64,000 nucleotides of DNA from Fasciolopsis buskii (taxonomy: Eukaryota; Platyhelminthes; Trematoda; Plagiorchiida; Fasciolidae), in NCBI GenBank assembly GCA_008360955.1, contig LUCM01003854.1:1-64000 (forward strand). Reading direction: 5' to 3'. A model generated the notes under the pieces. That model made no database searches, had not been told where the DNA came from, and saw nothing but the letters and a program-made list of their open reading frames with translations. The translations under genes were made by a program, and so were the position numbers. Positions 23,401 to 36,100 of the stretch are shown here, one piece after another. Each line of letters begins with the position of its first letter. The stretch's first letter is position 1.

Positions 23401-25079
23401 CAGTGCCAGCTACTGAACGCTCTCTCTCCCTCGATATTGTTCTTCCCGACTATCACTATGCGGACGAAGTTGTGAATCGTCTGATGACCTGAATGGAATT
23501 GATCGATGTCTTGTGCTTTTCCCCTGTATATGGATAAAAGTTGCCAATAACGATGAAAGTTGCTTCATTGGACTAGTGCGGTGAGTTCATCTGTGATTCG
23601 CGTGACACTGTGCGCTAAAACTTTGTGCCTACAGATTGTCTCGTAAGCCACGAAGAGGCGAAGGTCCTGCGTCCAAGATATGAAAAGGTCCAAATGCAAT
23701 GAATAGTCAATATGCTCAGTGGTAATTTTTGAACAGTCAATTCTATTGGTCGACAAGAAACTCATCCAGAAATTTATCCCATTTAGTGCTTACTCAAAGT
23801 CCCGTACTGTCATTTTCATCATCGTTTGAAACTGGAATGCGTCCTGCTACTCGATGTTTCGACATGCATCAACCTCTGTTCACTGCTGATTAGTCTTTGA
23901 TCACACTTTCGAATCCTTGACTGTTTGAAAGCATTTAAGCATTGTGTTGAAGAAAACAGACACGTAGTCCTTATGGTGACAACCATTTTCTACAATCACA
24001 CTAAGATATCAACTTGTGCCGTTGTTATACACGGTTTGCACACGTGATGTGCCTATTTGTGATGTGGCTTGCCCAGGAAACGTGTTTATTCAGCTTATTT
24101 GTGAAGACTGTTGAAACCAACGCTATGCTTACTAAACGATATTTATTTTCTACTTGTATTTGATAGTAACCAATGCTTTTTGTTAATCTGTCTGGAATTC
24201 ATCGCGGCCCACTGGCTCGAACAGGGTAATCAATTTTATTTTTTTTAATTGAGGTTATAATTCATGAAATATTCACATAGTCTGGTAGCGTGTTCGGCAC
24301 GGCCAATGAAAGCCCGACAAGTTAAACTGAATATTTCGTGCATGTTGAGTAATAAGGGCTCAGTCGATAAGGATGAGTAGTAACTACAATAACACGAAAA
24401 AAGCAATAATATCAAAAGACAACCCGGGAAAGAATTACATTGACTGATTAGGTCTAGTGAGTCTACCCGGGACCAACTTTTATGCTTAGTCTCGGGCTGT
24501 ACATGCGCGGGCCGCGCCGTGACTTGGTCAGGGACAGCCAGCAAGCAAACTGAACTGCTACAGCTCGACACTGCCACACTGTTTTGGGTTACCGGTGGAG
24601 CTGCGTTGGTTTTGCCTAACTACAGTGGGAGATGTCAGTTACGTAACTCTTTCCCGGTCGCAAGAAGAGGGGTTAACACCATACTTTTGCCGGTCTCATT
24701 CTTACCGACTGAGCAGCGAAAACATCCGAGGATACCATGCGTTTTGTTTGATAAGTGAACTGTCAACAAAAGGATGCAGCTGTCCGTCTAAAGCATTGTG
24801 ATGTGGCTGATGTGACTCGTCGCTTGGGAATAAGTCATCGCTTTTTGTCCCGCATTCCAGGCACTGTATTCCAAGAGGGGCAAGAAAACCGCTGCAGTGA
24901 CCACAAGGTCGACCAAATAAATGGCCTACCTTGAGATCCCGATCAGGCTTTGCAGACTTTCTAATAACGCACGCCCTTTGACTGGCTGCGCTACAATTCT
25001 GTGTCATCCTCTTTCGTTATTTTGTTGTTGAATATTTGGTTCGATTATAGTTTCCATTCGACGCTACAATCGCTCGGAA

Positions 25080-27950
25080 TTACTTTTGTTCAAAAACCGT
25101 ACCATTTCTCAACATATATTGGAATTCCATGTTTGCGCACCTAAACGAGGTTCTAATCGATCTAAAAGAGACGCTCGTGCTGGCTGCAAGACAGCTCTTA
25201 AATGCATCCTTCATACCAAGATGTCCATTCCGGCATTGTTGAGTACCAACATCCGCTCTTTACGAAAATATCAAATCTGTCCCTCACACGTCAATCACCG
25301 ATTCATGTTCACATGTGCGTCATCCGCATGTATGAATCGCGGCTGAACCCGGATATCGCTGATTCACTCCTGTCGATGGACAGCTTCAGATTCCATCGGC
25401 AAGACAGCGTTTCGGACAAGAAGACTGAGGGCGGTGTGGCAATATGCATAAACTCCTGGTCTGGCAAGTCCGAAGTTGCTTATACGTACTCACTAAACGG
25501 AATTGATTGTCTCTTGATGCACTGTCATACTACGTCTTCTCGCCAAGCCGGTATAATCATAACGAGCCCCTTTTAGCTCGCAACAAAATATCGCATATTT
25601 TTTTACTCGTTTCTAGTATTTACTGTTCCTCTTCTTGAGGACAGTCTGCATATTATTGTGAGTGATTTCAATCATACATCTACCCTACCAATGACTGTGT
25701 TTCATTTGATTGATCTCTGCGTTTCTGCCATCAGAGGCGGTTTCATTTCAGATAGAGTTATTACTAACCACCCCGATTTATTTGCCCTGGAACTGCGTGC
25801 TCCTATTTCAAGTAGCGATCATTGTTTACTTCTGGTAAGGCCCAAGATATACTCTAGGTCAAATTTTCATTCCCTCAGGGGAAACAAATCAAACTCAAGT
25901 TCGCCTCCGTAACTTTTCACACAACAACCTTACACTTCTTCAAAAATTCCTCCTACAAGCAGCTGCTTGTTTCTGTTTTTAACCCGTGCTCAGTGACAAT
26001 GTCAGACGTTTCACAGTGACGGCCAACGCAATCTTTGGTATCTGCTGTCCCATAGAAACAGTACGCGTCTCAAATGGCCTTATCTCCACTCAGAAACTGA
26101 AATCTCTAAGAATGCGCAAGGAGCTCTTCTACAGATTTCGTGATAACTCAAAGCTGAAATCCAAAGCATCGACATGACATTCGCCAGCCAACTCTTGAGT
26201 GGCAACAATCATCGACTCCTATGGCAAGGCATTCGACTGTTGTGTGGGAGGAAGAAGCAGCCCACGAAAACTTCTGCGGTTGTCGACAGCATCAATCGTG
26301 CTTTCATCCATTCTTCCACTTATACCCCGGTCATATTTGGTCTGGGTGATGATACGACATTTACAAGTTTTTCTAGGAAAGAGGTGCTCAATCTTCTCCA
26401 AACCACTAAATTTACCAAAGGGGGCGGTCCTGATGGTCTGTCCTCGGCTCTTTTAAGGTATGGCGCTACGGCTCTGATGGATGCATTTACTTCCTTAATT
26501 AACTCATCAATAATCTCACCTTCCACCCCTGACTGTTGGAGATCCGTCACTGTTATTTCCATCCCTAAATCTAGCAGTTCTATTGCTTTGGCAACACGTT
26601 TTCGCCCCATCGACTTAATGTCTTCTGGTTTTCAACCGACGGAGCGTGCTATACTTTAGCGCCTGCGTATTGCCATGTATCGTCCTGATGATCCATTTCA
26701 GTTTGCCTATAAATCTAACAGGTCCACTTTGGAGGCGGTCACCTCCTTCATTCATCACATTTGTAAGTCCTTAAATGCATCAATGAAATCCGTGTGTTGC
26801 GGCTTTCTAGACTATTCACGGGCACTTGATTCGGTCCCACTATCTCTTCTATTCCACAAACTGGAAACATTTGGTTGTCCCAGTTCTTTATTAGCATGGC
26901 CGAACCCAGTTCACACGAATGGACGGTAAAACTTCAAAACCGTTGATTAACAGCTCAGGCGTGCCACAGGGTGTTGTTCTTCCACCGTTTCTCTTCTCCA
27001 CTTACATCAGCAACTTGTCAACCAGCTCGCCGTGTCATCTGTTTAAGTGTGCTGTTGATGTTGCTCTCTCTCAGTGCGTTTCGAACAACGGTGATTTTCA
27101 AAGGTTTCCGATAAACTATCTTCTGTTTACGATTTCTCTGCACGAGCTGGTTTAAACACACATCTAAATGATTCTAATTTCTGTTCTTTCTCCACATCTC
27201 TCGGTCGGCCTATCCATCCGAAATATCTTTCATCAACTCAAAAACACTTGCCACGGTTGATTCTGCGAAATATCTAGGACTTATTATTGCTAGGCTTCTG
27301 AAATGCATTTCTCACATTTCTGTCTGTGTATAGAATCTCCGGCTATTGTCATTTTAAATCAGAGAGCTTCAACACTACAAGGTGAAACAAAGCATCACCT
27401 CCCGGTTTATATACCAATTTGTTTTTTTAATCCTTCTTTACTGTTCTCCTGTTCCTTACCCAGGGTTACTTAAAAAAGGACTTAAGATTCTTCACCGGAG
27501 ACTATCGATTATTAGCCATGTGTCCTTCATACCACTAACTGAATTGTCCCTTAATCCATGTGACCAAAACTTATTAGCATGTGAGAAATTTGCTCATAAA
27601 ATTCTTTCTGATCCCACGCATCCGCTGCACAACGATCTTTCAAAGTGTTACTCTCGTATTTCTACACGATCCGCCTTTCGTTCTATATCCTCCAGAATCA
27701 ATACTTATAAGAACTCCACGGTCCCATATTTGGAATGTATTTTGACAAACCGTGACCTGATTTCAGCTGAACTCCTGAACAACCTGTCATAGTGTGTTGT
27801 GAGCATTCCTGGATTTCCTTTGTATTTTTTTCGCGAGGCGATAAGTGCATCTGTATTCAATTTATTTCCTTCTTATTTTATTTTTACCCTTACATATTTT
27901 GACTGAAATGCGACACAGAATTCTATGCAATACAATGCAATACAAGCTAC
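25080..27950 (+). mobile_element. LINE-B, long decayed copy of a CR1/Jockey-like non-LTR retrotransposon
   Basis: In order: an endonuclease domain (about 25220-25850) with LLSTNIRSLRKY, ESRLNPDIADSLLSMDSFRF, GGVAICINSW and SSSDHCLL (the final S-D-H block); a linker; then the reverse transcriptase. RT pieces are GGGPDGLSSALLRYGA and WRSVTVISIPKSSSS at 26420-26580, RFRPIDLMSSGF, DPFQFAYKSNRSTLEAV at 26690-26740, GFLDYSRALDSVPLSLL, SSGVPQGVVLPPFLFSTYIS at 26950-27010, and CAVDVALSQC at about 27048-27077 (catalytic YADD changed to CAVD). The C terminus (27382-27792) ends LNPCDQNLLACEKFAHKIL...NNLS. A T-rich 3' UTR ends in ATGCAATACA repeats near 27950. Many stops and frameshifts: inactive. The endonuclease is apurinic/apyrimidinic-like and would nick the target for target-primed reverse transcription. 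Confidence 0.85.
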
Positions 27951-28334
27951 TTGAACCTATATGCAAGCCGACTGGGTCCAGCTGGTTAGACTCATCCATC
28001 TTCCATGGCTCCCAGCAGGTGAGGTTCCATCCCAGGCGACCGAGTGATTTCCGGCCTTCTGACAAACCTTGGATTACATTGTCTACGCTTTGTCGTTCTG
28101 CACTTCCTAGAAAGTTTGCACCAGCACTAGCCAATCATAGATCAATGATTCTTCTTTGAGCATGACATCCATCCATCCCATCTCACATTGTAAGATAAAC
28201 ACTTGTTTCAACGCCTAAGCACCCACTTTCATCATCTTATCGTTTATTCCTTCTTATTTTGGCTGCCTCGTTAATAATTCGTCGAATACTTCTCATTTCG
28301 GTGTTATTCTGATTGCACTTCCTTCAAATTAGAA

Positions 28335-29925
28335 TGCTAACGCAGATCTAACAGCACGTGAGGCTAGCATGCGTTCTAAAATCCTGACGTCGGCTGGCGG
28401 CAGATTTCACCTAGTGAAACTGTATTTGACAGAAATGGAGAGCCCGTTCATGGTGGACGACAAAAGCTCAACCTTTGGGCCAGGTACTTCAAAGAGCAGC
28501 TTAGCTGGCCGTTTGCAAATGTAGTTTCCCCAAAGTGGATAAATATGAATCCCTGCAGGGCATTAGTTGAAACTCCAGAGGAATTGGAATTAAAGTCTAA
28601 TATTCGACAGCTGAAGCAGATAAAATCGACTGGTAGCGCCGAACCCTCTTTCGAAACTGGGTAGCCATACATTGATAAAGACACTCACCTCTTCTCTCCT
28701 CAATACGTGGAAAAAGGTGCGCATTCTGTTATCATGATGGGAGCCACTGATTGTGCCCATTTTCAACAGGGGACAAATGCGATGGTTGTTGGATTAGTTC
28801 TATTCTGACAGTCACTAAAACTTTACCTTCGCTGACACCGATTCGCGAGGCCAACCTTCTCAAACAGCAGACACGTGAAAGTCGTACAGGACAGAATTTT
28901 CCCCTCATCAAGTTACCTGCAACTTGGCAAACACCGGCTCAAAATTTTTAATTTCTCTCGAGTTGAAAGGTGTCCGGTGGACTCTGTTGCTCGGGTAGCG
29001 CAATTCTGTACTCTTCATCGGAAGGGCATGCCAGAGAACCTACTATGAATAGTGTATTCTCATGCATCTGGCCACATACGTTGTGCGGTGAAATATCAAG
29101 TTCATTCGAAACGATTATCGATGCTTGCAAGGGCATCCCATCTCTCCGATCTCGTTCAATTTCATCTACGAAACAAATAAGAAAGGATATTCTTAGGTTC
29201 TTAGGTTGTAGATATCAAAACTGGAAATGTTGGAAACAGATATGACCTCGGTTACGCCAACGATGTCGTGTGTCTGTCCGAATCTAGGGGAAATGTGCAG
29301 CTTGCGCTAGACAGATTGACGAGAGCTGTAAAGTCAATCTGAACACAAACGGACGATCGTCGACCGTTTCGGTTATCTCAGCAGCTGATTGACGAAGGAT
29401 GACAGCACGGTAGTGGACGTGAATATGCGTATATCCAAAGCTCGAACGTCTTACGCTGGACGGAATGATTTGTCGGGCGAACCTGATATTACACTGAAGT
29501 TGAAATGTTGTGTGTACTTTAGCACGGTGTGCCAAGTTCCGTTGCATGGTTGAGAGACATAGAGTTTTGTGCTCAATATGTCCGTGACTCGGAGGTTTTT
29601 GACCATCGATTTTCGTTCAGTATTGTTAGGATGATATGAAATACTCGCAGACCTAATACTAGGATTCTGGTTTTGACAACGATCTGTCAAGACTGGCCAA
29701 ACTTAGCAAATTTCTTTGGTTGATATACTTGTTGCGAGCGGCGAACATTCGTCTATTATATCGTGCTTTATTTTTCGTAGAGGTCAGCAGGTTTCGTGAT
29801 GATAGGAATTGAGAAAATATGTAGCGAACTTAGATAAATTGGATACCTCTTGTCTTCATGGTTGAGGTCCAAACGATTATTTGGCCAGTGACATGAAGGC
29901 ACTAGAGAATGTGGCAGCGAACCGT
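28335..29925 (+). mobile_element. LINE-A copy 3: the most complete RTE-like copy, heavily frameshifted
   Basis: In order: ILTSAGGRFHLV; KLNLWARYFKEQLSWPFANV; ALVETPEELELKSNIRQLKQ at 28560-28620 (pre-RT linker); VPIFN and GDKCDGCWIS with LTPIREANLLKQQTRE (family KKGDRSSC, LRRLTPIRE); FSCIWPHTLCGEISSSFETI at 29060-29120; GYANDVVCLSES at about 29233-29280 (catalytic YADD changed to YAND); MRISKARTSYAGRNDL and EPDITLKLKC near 29425-29505; DSEVFDHRF near 29590 (family VFDHRCLRS); and ALENVAANREQ at 29898-29930, the family's C-terminal WLETLKDMAVNREQ. Stops and frameshifts are frequent. Its end adjoins a tRNA-like sequence and the hammerhead element. Confidence 0.85.
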
Positions 29926-30033
29926 GAACAGCGACGATCGTGCTATCATTTTCAGAAAGATTGATAGAATGCGAGCTTGTAGGGGTAGAATGCATTTCGT
30001 GTGTTGACTACTACAGTACTGTATAACCACCGC

Positions 30034-30103
30034 GCCCGAACTGGGACGCGAACCCGGGACGAACGATTCTGAGTCGAACGCCTTAGCCATTACGCTACCG
30101 GGC
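30034..30103 (-). tRNA. tRNA-like sequence (pseudo-tRNA or SINE head)
   Basis: On the minus strand the 70 bases start GCCCGGTAGCGTAATGGCTA and end TTCGGGC, so the acceptor arms pair over six positions including one G-T. Box A (TAGCGTAATGG) and box B (GGTTCGCGTCC) are clear. The anticodon arm has only three good pairs and a loop CTCAGAA (CAG, formally Leu), yet there is no long variable arm as a real tRNA-Leu needs. The T stem has a mismatch. I read it as tRNA-derived, not a working tRNA gene. It points towards the 3' end of LINE-A copy 3, so it may be a remnant SINE head. Confidence 0.55.
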
Positions 30104-30233
30104 AGGCTCTGAACGGTTCGTCGAACTTGACCACATGATGATGTTGCACCTATCCGTTACTTATTTGCACGGTTACTGTCCGCTAGCTCACAGCGATCGA
30201 CCCCTAATGATAGATGACTTCTCTGCAGGTGCG

Positions 30234-30292
30234 GTGGATATGCACTGCTGATGATTCCTAACAAGGATGAAGCAGCTGTACAGTGCTTCCAT
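30234..30292 (+). ncRNA. Hammerhead ribozyme, type I (SM-alpha-like), copy 1
   Basis: Core CUGAUGA lies at 30248-30254 and GAA at 30269-30271. Inner stem I GCACUG (30242-30247) pairs perfectly with CAGUGC (30281-30286). Beyond an internal loop, outer stem I GUGGA (30234-30238) pairs with UCCAU (30288-30292). Stem II is UUCC/GGAU with loop UAACAA, three pairs plus a U-U mismatch next to the core. Stem III is minimal: GCA (30272-30274), loop GC, UGU (30277-30279), with a G-U at 15.1/16.1. The cleavage triplet is GUA, so self-cleavage is predicted after A30280. The open end at stem I makes it type I. An asymmetric internal loop in stem I plus a short stem III is the pattern known for retroelement hammerheads. 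Two weak points (the U-U pair and G at 15.1) may reduce activity. Confidence 0.8.
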
Positions 30293-30400
30293 GATTTCTT
30301 TATGGTGAGTTGAGCCATGATATCACATGGTGAATTATTTCATGAAAACATTCAATCTCTTACTTCTAAAATGTACTACAGCATTCTTTTATTTCCCAAC
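30293..30400 (+). repeat. Downstream body of hammerhead element, copy 1
   Basis: This aligns with 60731-60840. Shared features are TTTMTTAATGGT-like starts, GAGCCATGATATCACATGGTG versus GAACAATGATACCATATGATG, then TGAATTATTTCATGAA versus TGAACTATTTAATGAA, then ATTCAATCT. The match shows that the ribozyme belongs to a larger duplicated element. Confidence 0.6.
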
Positions 30401-32039
30401 TCTGTTTAGATCAATTCTTTGCTCATTTTGCGTATTCACGGTTCCAATTGGTGTGTGGCGGTATCGAAGTTTTACAGAAAATTGATCATTTTCAGACATC
30501 AAATTCTCCAAGATCTTCTTTGATGCTTGATATCAGTTTTATGACGTTTGTTCTGTTGAGTTTGTTTTATCGTACACGAAATCCGTACTTTTCCGTTCGT
30601 GCTGAACTTTTCGAGAGTTCACACTGTCAAATCGCTTCGACCAGTCGGCATCTCTCTGCTGCGATTTCCGATCTCGCGTATTGTCGTGTCGGTGTTGCGT
30701 CCAGATCACGACAATACTATACAGTTCTCCCATCCGCTTGTTGGCTCAAGTCTTCTGTAGTCTGTCAACTGGACAGCTTAGTCGATTGCAGTATCGCGGT
30801 CAGATAGAACACACTTTTGGGGTGGCACTTCGAACGTCTTCCACAGGTGTGTTTAAGGTGGTTGAAAAGACTGATGAGTGGGACCGGTCTACTGTGTGAT
30901 GATGTATAGGTCCCTGATTTTGCGTCAGAAACGCTTCTGCGACATTTCAGTTAGTCCTTTAGATTTACCTTGGTTAAAAATTTGGGCTGCCGCGGCTCTA
31001 GCCTTACCGTTATGTACTTTAGCTAATGCTGTTATCGCCCTGATCCTGGAGTCCAGGCCGCGCGACCAAACTGGGCTCAAGTTGGCATCCGTCTATTTGT
31101 GGTCAGACCAACTTTGTCATGTCTGTCCAGTCGTGAAGGCAGGTCGATCTCGTTCGTGGTATCTGCTCGCGTCCTGATTGATATTAGCTCGGGTTTGGTC
31201 TATCAAAATTGGCACTACTGACATGTTGGAAACCCCCTCACTGATGTTACTGTTGTTGCTGCAGTTTTCACCTATCGTGTAGGTGTTTGTCCCCCAGTGA
31301 ACGCCATTTGGCAGGCCCTCATAGTCTCGTTAATTGCAGCTCCGACTTAATGTTTATGCGGATAGCAATGACCGTCCAAATAGAAGATTTTATATGACAA
31401 TTCCACTTATCGCCTAGTCGTGAGAACCAAACGTGCCTTGGATAACCGAGGGGTAGAAAAGCATCAGTGGACCTGACTGAGCATGCTTATCGCTGCGTGC
31501 AGTTTGGCAGCGAGACTGCCGCATAAACAGCTGACATCCAAACTCGTATTCGCGTAAACGATCATTATGATCATCGCGTGTCGTTGTGCTGTGGATCGCG
31601 GTAGTAGAAAGGTGAGACTACTTGTCTACGTAGCCTCCACAGAAATGGATGAAACGAGCTGTCAGCTGTTCACACTTGGACGATTAACTGAGCACGTTAG
31701 TTTGTACATGGAACGCGAACCGAAAGCGGTAGAAGTCCGCAAGCGATTTAATGATCACGCGGATGATGCATCAAGAGTTCAGTTTCCGTTTGTATAACCA
31801 TTAACATTGGACCAACATTTTCCGGTTTTCTTGCCCGTCTCACATCACATTGTGTTGAAACAGAAAACAAAACGAGGAATGGTGAAAATCATATAAACGA
31901 ACACCAATGACTGCGACACTGTGCCATGTCACTGGATCTAAAGCCGATTGTCCAATTGCATTTACATGAAACAGTCTACCGGTTGAAGTTTTCATACTTT
32001 TTCCAATGTCACGGATTGGCCATCACAAGAATATTTCCA
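30401..32039. other. Intergenic, no gene supported
   Basis: Open frames at 30448-30807 (119 codons), 30878-31177 and 31567-31797 have fairly balanced composition but no domain I recognise and no joining splice signals. They may be remnants of an unidentified retroelement. Confidence 0.45.
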
Positions 32040-33150
32040 GTCATTAGGTGACCCGCAGAACATTGAACTGATTAGTTCGTTGTATTGTGGACATGCTCAA
32101 AACATGACCAAATAACCACAACATCCGATCCACTCCGGGTCCTATAGATTGAAACCCGTATCTTAGACCCAAAGTCTGAATTCCTCGCAAAAACCTCCTA
32201 CCATATTCTACTGATGCTATGGAGAAAACGGTATTCAAACACTGAAAGTCTTCCAATATTTTCTGCTCTCAGCGACTGCGTTCCAGAGCCACGAAGCAAT
32301 GCAAAGCTCAGTGATGCCGTGTGTATTCTCGCTACCTGATCGACAAGCAGATGTCATAACGAACTCACAAATGTCTCAAATAAGCAAATGTGAATCAGGC
32401 CTTTTGTACGAGCGGACATGTTTCATCCGACACACGACCGATAGTTGAGATACAATTGCGCATGTAACTAAATACGTCCGCCTCAATTAGTTGCTCCATT
32501 GCAAGACCAAGTTTCGGCTTTGAGTCAATCCAGTCCTACAAAAGCACCTCACAAGTTCAAGGTGCAAAACACATTCCAAACAGACACACAGTCCCGTTCA
32601 GACAATCGAGAAAAATCTACAACTTACTTGGGTCTTCACTCAGTAGTACAACTTCTTCCGCATATTCAAGGACACCCAGCTGGTAGTTTGAGGAAATATC
32701 AATGTCACTAAACTCAAATGAGAATAGGGCTATGTTCACAATCAACCCAATGATAAACTGAAAAGAAATGGTGAACGAGGGCAACCCTGACGAACACCAC
32801 TTCTCGTCGCGGTGCGCTGAAGTGAAATATCGTTGCAAGCATAAACCCCAAATTTCACTGTTCGCATACACAGATTGGATGAGTGAAATGAATTTCTGTA
32901 ACACACTTCAGCTGGAGGGAGTTCCAGAAAATCACGCGGTCGACTAAATCGAACTCGACTTTCGAATCAACGAAGACAGAAATCGTGGTTCTACAGAACA
33001 TGCGCCTATCTTCAGAGATTTATCTAAAAATGGAAATGCGATCAATGCAATCCTGACCGGGGCAAGAGCCGGTTTCGTTCTCACGCGGGCGCTACATATC
33101 TGGAGGAGGATAACGGCCGCAAGGAGTTTGCATGTGATAATTACCAAGCT
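32040..33150 (-). mobile_element. LINE-A copy 4: RTE-like reverse transcriptase and C terminus
   Basis: On the minus strand, from 32904 down: KFISLIQSVYANSEIWGLCL (family KFISLIQALYANSRSRVRAY), KWCSSGLPSFTISFQFIIGL, YAEEVVLLSEDPSKL (YADD altered to YAEE as in copy 2), LAMEQLIEADVFSYM, then RLFVFEY-like and MLWLFGHVLSMSTIQRTNQF near 32044-32150 (family RLRWLGHVLRMP). The upstream end near 33040-33150 is too diverged to read. Stops and frameshifts are present. It shares long, nearly identical sequence with copy 2 (32488-32905 against 17338-17757), falling to roughly 80% or less outside. Confidence 0.8.
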
Positions 33151-36100
33151 AATTCTGCTGATTCTCGCATGACAACTTATCAGCCTTGTTGCAAATTAGC
33201 GCGATGATCGGATCTAATCAGTCCATGAGAATCTGTTCCCTTGGCCATATTGACCGCAGGAGTTTTGTCAACTTCAGTGTCAACTCTCCGCTACCGTCGT
33301 TGAAATTGCACATGGACATCACATCTTGTCCAGCTTTTTAATGTCTTTTCACAAAACGTATGACTTTCGTTTCTGATGGAGAACTGATTTTCACCAGCAT
33401 TGGTTCACTTGAGGGTCACAAGTGGAACTACGACTGTGGCCATGAGTCAACTAATCTTCATCCAAAACTTGTTCTGCCCAAAGCTCCAGCAGACAGTCTT
33501 GAAGTAATCAGTGTGACGTCGAATTACCCAATCAACGGACTTCCACTCAGCTTCTGTGCACTGGTATTCATAATCACTCGCGAAATTTTGCCACTATTTT
33601 CTGCATCTGGATCCTATTCCACCGTCCGACATTGCCCCTATCTGTCATTTTTCGCGGGATATAATAGGATGAAACAGAGAAGTTAAATTATTTGGCACTG
33701 ACATTTCATCTAGTGGCCGCATATCGGATGAATTGTCTTCACGCACGGAAAAACGCTCGACCAAGACTTGTTAATCTGAGTAATCTATGATGTCGACGTT
33801 ACATCCGGTTATCGAGCAAGGATCGAATATACACACCAGCAGGACATCAGCTTTGTTTAGCCATCCACAATTATAGCCGTTTCAGATGGCATGGATGACA
33901 AGATGTTCAGTGTTTGAACACCGATTTCTCCGTCGTTTTGATAGAATATGATGGGAGATTTTGGTTCGCCTAAATACAAGTCATGCTTTACAATACAACA
34001 CAGCTGGCTAGCCAAGACAAACGACCAATGAGTACCGTGGTGAAAATCGTTGGTAATGTTCACACATGCCTCAAATAATATTGAACCGAATGTAGTCCAC
34101 TAATTAAGTGTTCTCGTATGTTATAAATAAAAATGATGTGCAAATTGACCCTAATGCTTTCTCCAGCTCTGTTTGGATTCATATCGGAGTTAATCCGAAG
34201 GTTGTTACCGCGAATAGGTGACTTTCGTATTTCGACTTGAATTAGAGGGGTTACATAGGGCGGATGTTAGACATAGGCTACTGGATCCCACTGTTCAAGC
34301 CGAAGAAGAGTTGATTAGCATGCGATTAGGACAAACTTTGGGGATACCCACAAAACGTCCATCTGCTACACGGAAAGCCGTTGTCCGAGATAGGCAATTG
34401 CTGGAAAATGACTCACGATGGTTAATCGAGAGTACGGGGGGGAAACGTATGAGAAACGTAACCAATGGACTGACTCATACAATCGATGGTTGAAGACAAC
34501 AGATGACATGGTTCAATGCGGAAGCCAAAAGGGATTGTGGCTTTCGAATACTTTCTTCTTTTATTTAATTCTTCAACTCTTCCGTTTGGGGCTGATCTTC
34601 CACAATTTCTCATTCTTCTTTTCTCTTTTAAGTAGATGATGCTGTGAAATAGCAACGGAAACCAGACCCATTTGATGCAACCTAAATGGCTGTAAAAAAA
34701 AGGAACTGAAAATGTGACTAACAACAAACACACGGACAAGAAAAAGCAAGAACAGCAGCAACGGTCAACTCAGAAAAATGCTAGGCTTACTTTGGTAGGA
34801 AGTGTCATGTGACCTGTTGCGTGGATGAACTTTCAGTCGGTTTCCCCTCTATTTTGCCAAATCATTCTGTCTGCCAGCAGTTAAGCAACTGCAAAAGAAG
34901 CATTCTTCTGTCCGAAAGCATTTGATTATTCGAAGTTTCGCACTACAAACTTGACAGATATCCAGAACTGTTGAAGTTCGGCGTTTCCAAAATACCAAAC
35001 CTAGGGAAGTTCAAAGATGTAATGGGAACAGAAATTGCATTTGGTAGAGACATGGTAGAGTAGATGGATTATTCGTGAGTCAGCCAATATCGATCGAGAA
35101 TAATTGGTATCATGGGACTGGTACTCGAGGATGAGTTTAAAACATTTAAGTGTATTGTTGCATATTCATAAAGATGAATAAAATGCATCTCAGCAAAAGA
35201 CACATTTGGTCGAGTAAATTAGAGTGTTAACGAGAACCAAACACAAAATGATCTTTCGGCAACGTACGAAAAACCAGTGTGTTTTTGTTCTAACCATACC
35301 ATATCGAGTAGCATAATTGGATTCGGATAGCTTTTGTTAGTTCTCCAGTCATTGCTTACCAAAACAAATGGACTGATGACGTAATGGAGGATGATGCAAC
35401 ATTAGCCGTCAAAAGACAGCTGGTTGGCACTTTGTTATTATTCTCTTTACCAAAGCATCACCAAGTTCCAACACTGTTGCCCCTATCGATCTGAATTGGT
35501 TCGTGAATTAGTGACGCACTTGGAAACCAATGAATTTAGCCTTTGACCAATCCGGAACGAAACTCAAAACACAAGTGATTGGTGAGTTCCACAACACTGG
35601 ATTATAAAGTTAATCAATGTACAAGCACAAATGAGCCTCAACTATACGATCACAAGGCTCTAAACGAGAACCAATGTGATTCAAGCGGGTCCCAGACAAT
35701 GAGCGCCAAATTTGCCCGGTTAGCGTGAACAAGCACACTTTCAGGCACACGGAATCAACCAGGGGAGAAAGCATAAATGCCACTTGTAAGGCAGTGGTTT
35801 CATAAATTGCGTAGCGTTTTCCGGGGGGGTTCCATAGCCATGCTTTACACTCATAGCCAAACATAAATTATGGCCCCTTTTTGTTCCATTAGAGGTATGT
35901 AGACAACCCGTTGTTCATCATCCAGCATCTTTGGGAGATTCAACGTGAATTCTTTTTCACCATGCCCTATACCGGGTAATGAAGCAATAACGTAATCGAT
36001 TACCATTCTTGGATGAATGCAATACTTGCATTAATTGGTGTTTCCTTGTCCTGGTCAGTTTTTCTTAGAATTCTTTCGAAGTATAGCTAACAGCGACTAA

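Larger units (their letters stand above)
18011..25079. other. Intergenic, no gene supported
   Basis: This 7 kb holds the second copy of the short dispersed repeat (18436-18562) and an AT microsatellite (20465-20481). The longest open frame, minus strand 19559-20020 (153 codons), has no recognised motif and no splice or promoter context. A possible degraded hammerhead-like sequence lies at 23256-23300. The segment 24760-24935 has a coding-like frame (RLKHCDVADVTRRLGISHRF) that could be the 5' part of the LINE-B copy that follows. Confidence 0.5.

Noticed and set aside
30229..30304. A 76-nt exon with good splice sites (CTGCAG| and ATG|GTGAGT) encoding an RRM RNP1-like peptide GGYALLMIPNKDEAAVQCFH; copy 2 is open in the same frame.
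   Set aside because: The paired stems, exact hammerhead core and multiple degraded copies explain the conservation better. No partner exon with an RNP2 strand was found, and copy 3 breaks the frame.
30868..30900. CTGATGAGTGGGACCGGTC, a hammerhead-like start with a possible short stem II.
   Set aside because: No GAAA follows and no stem I pairing is visible.
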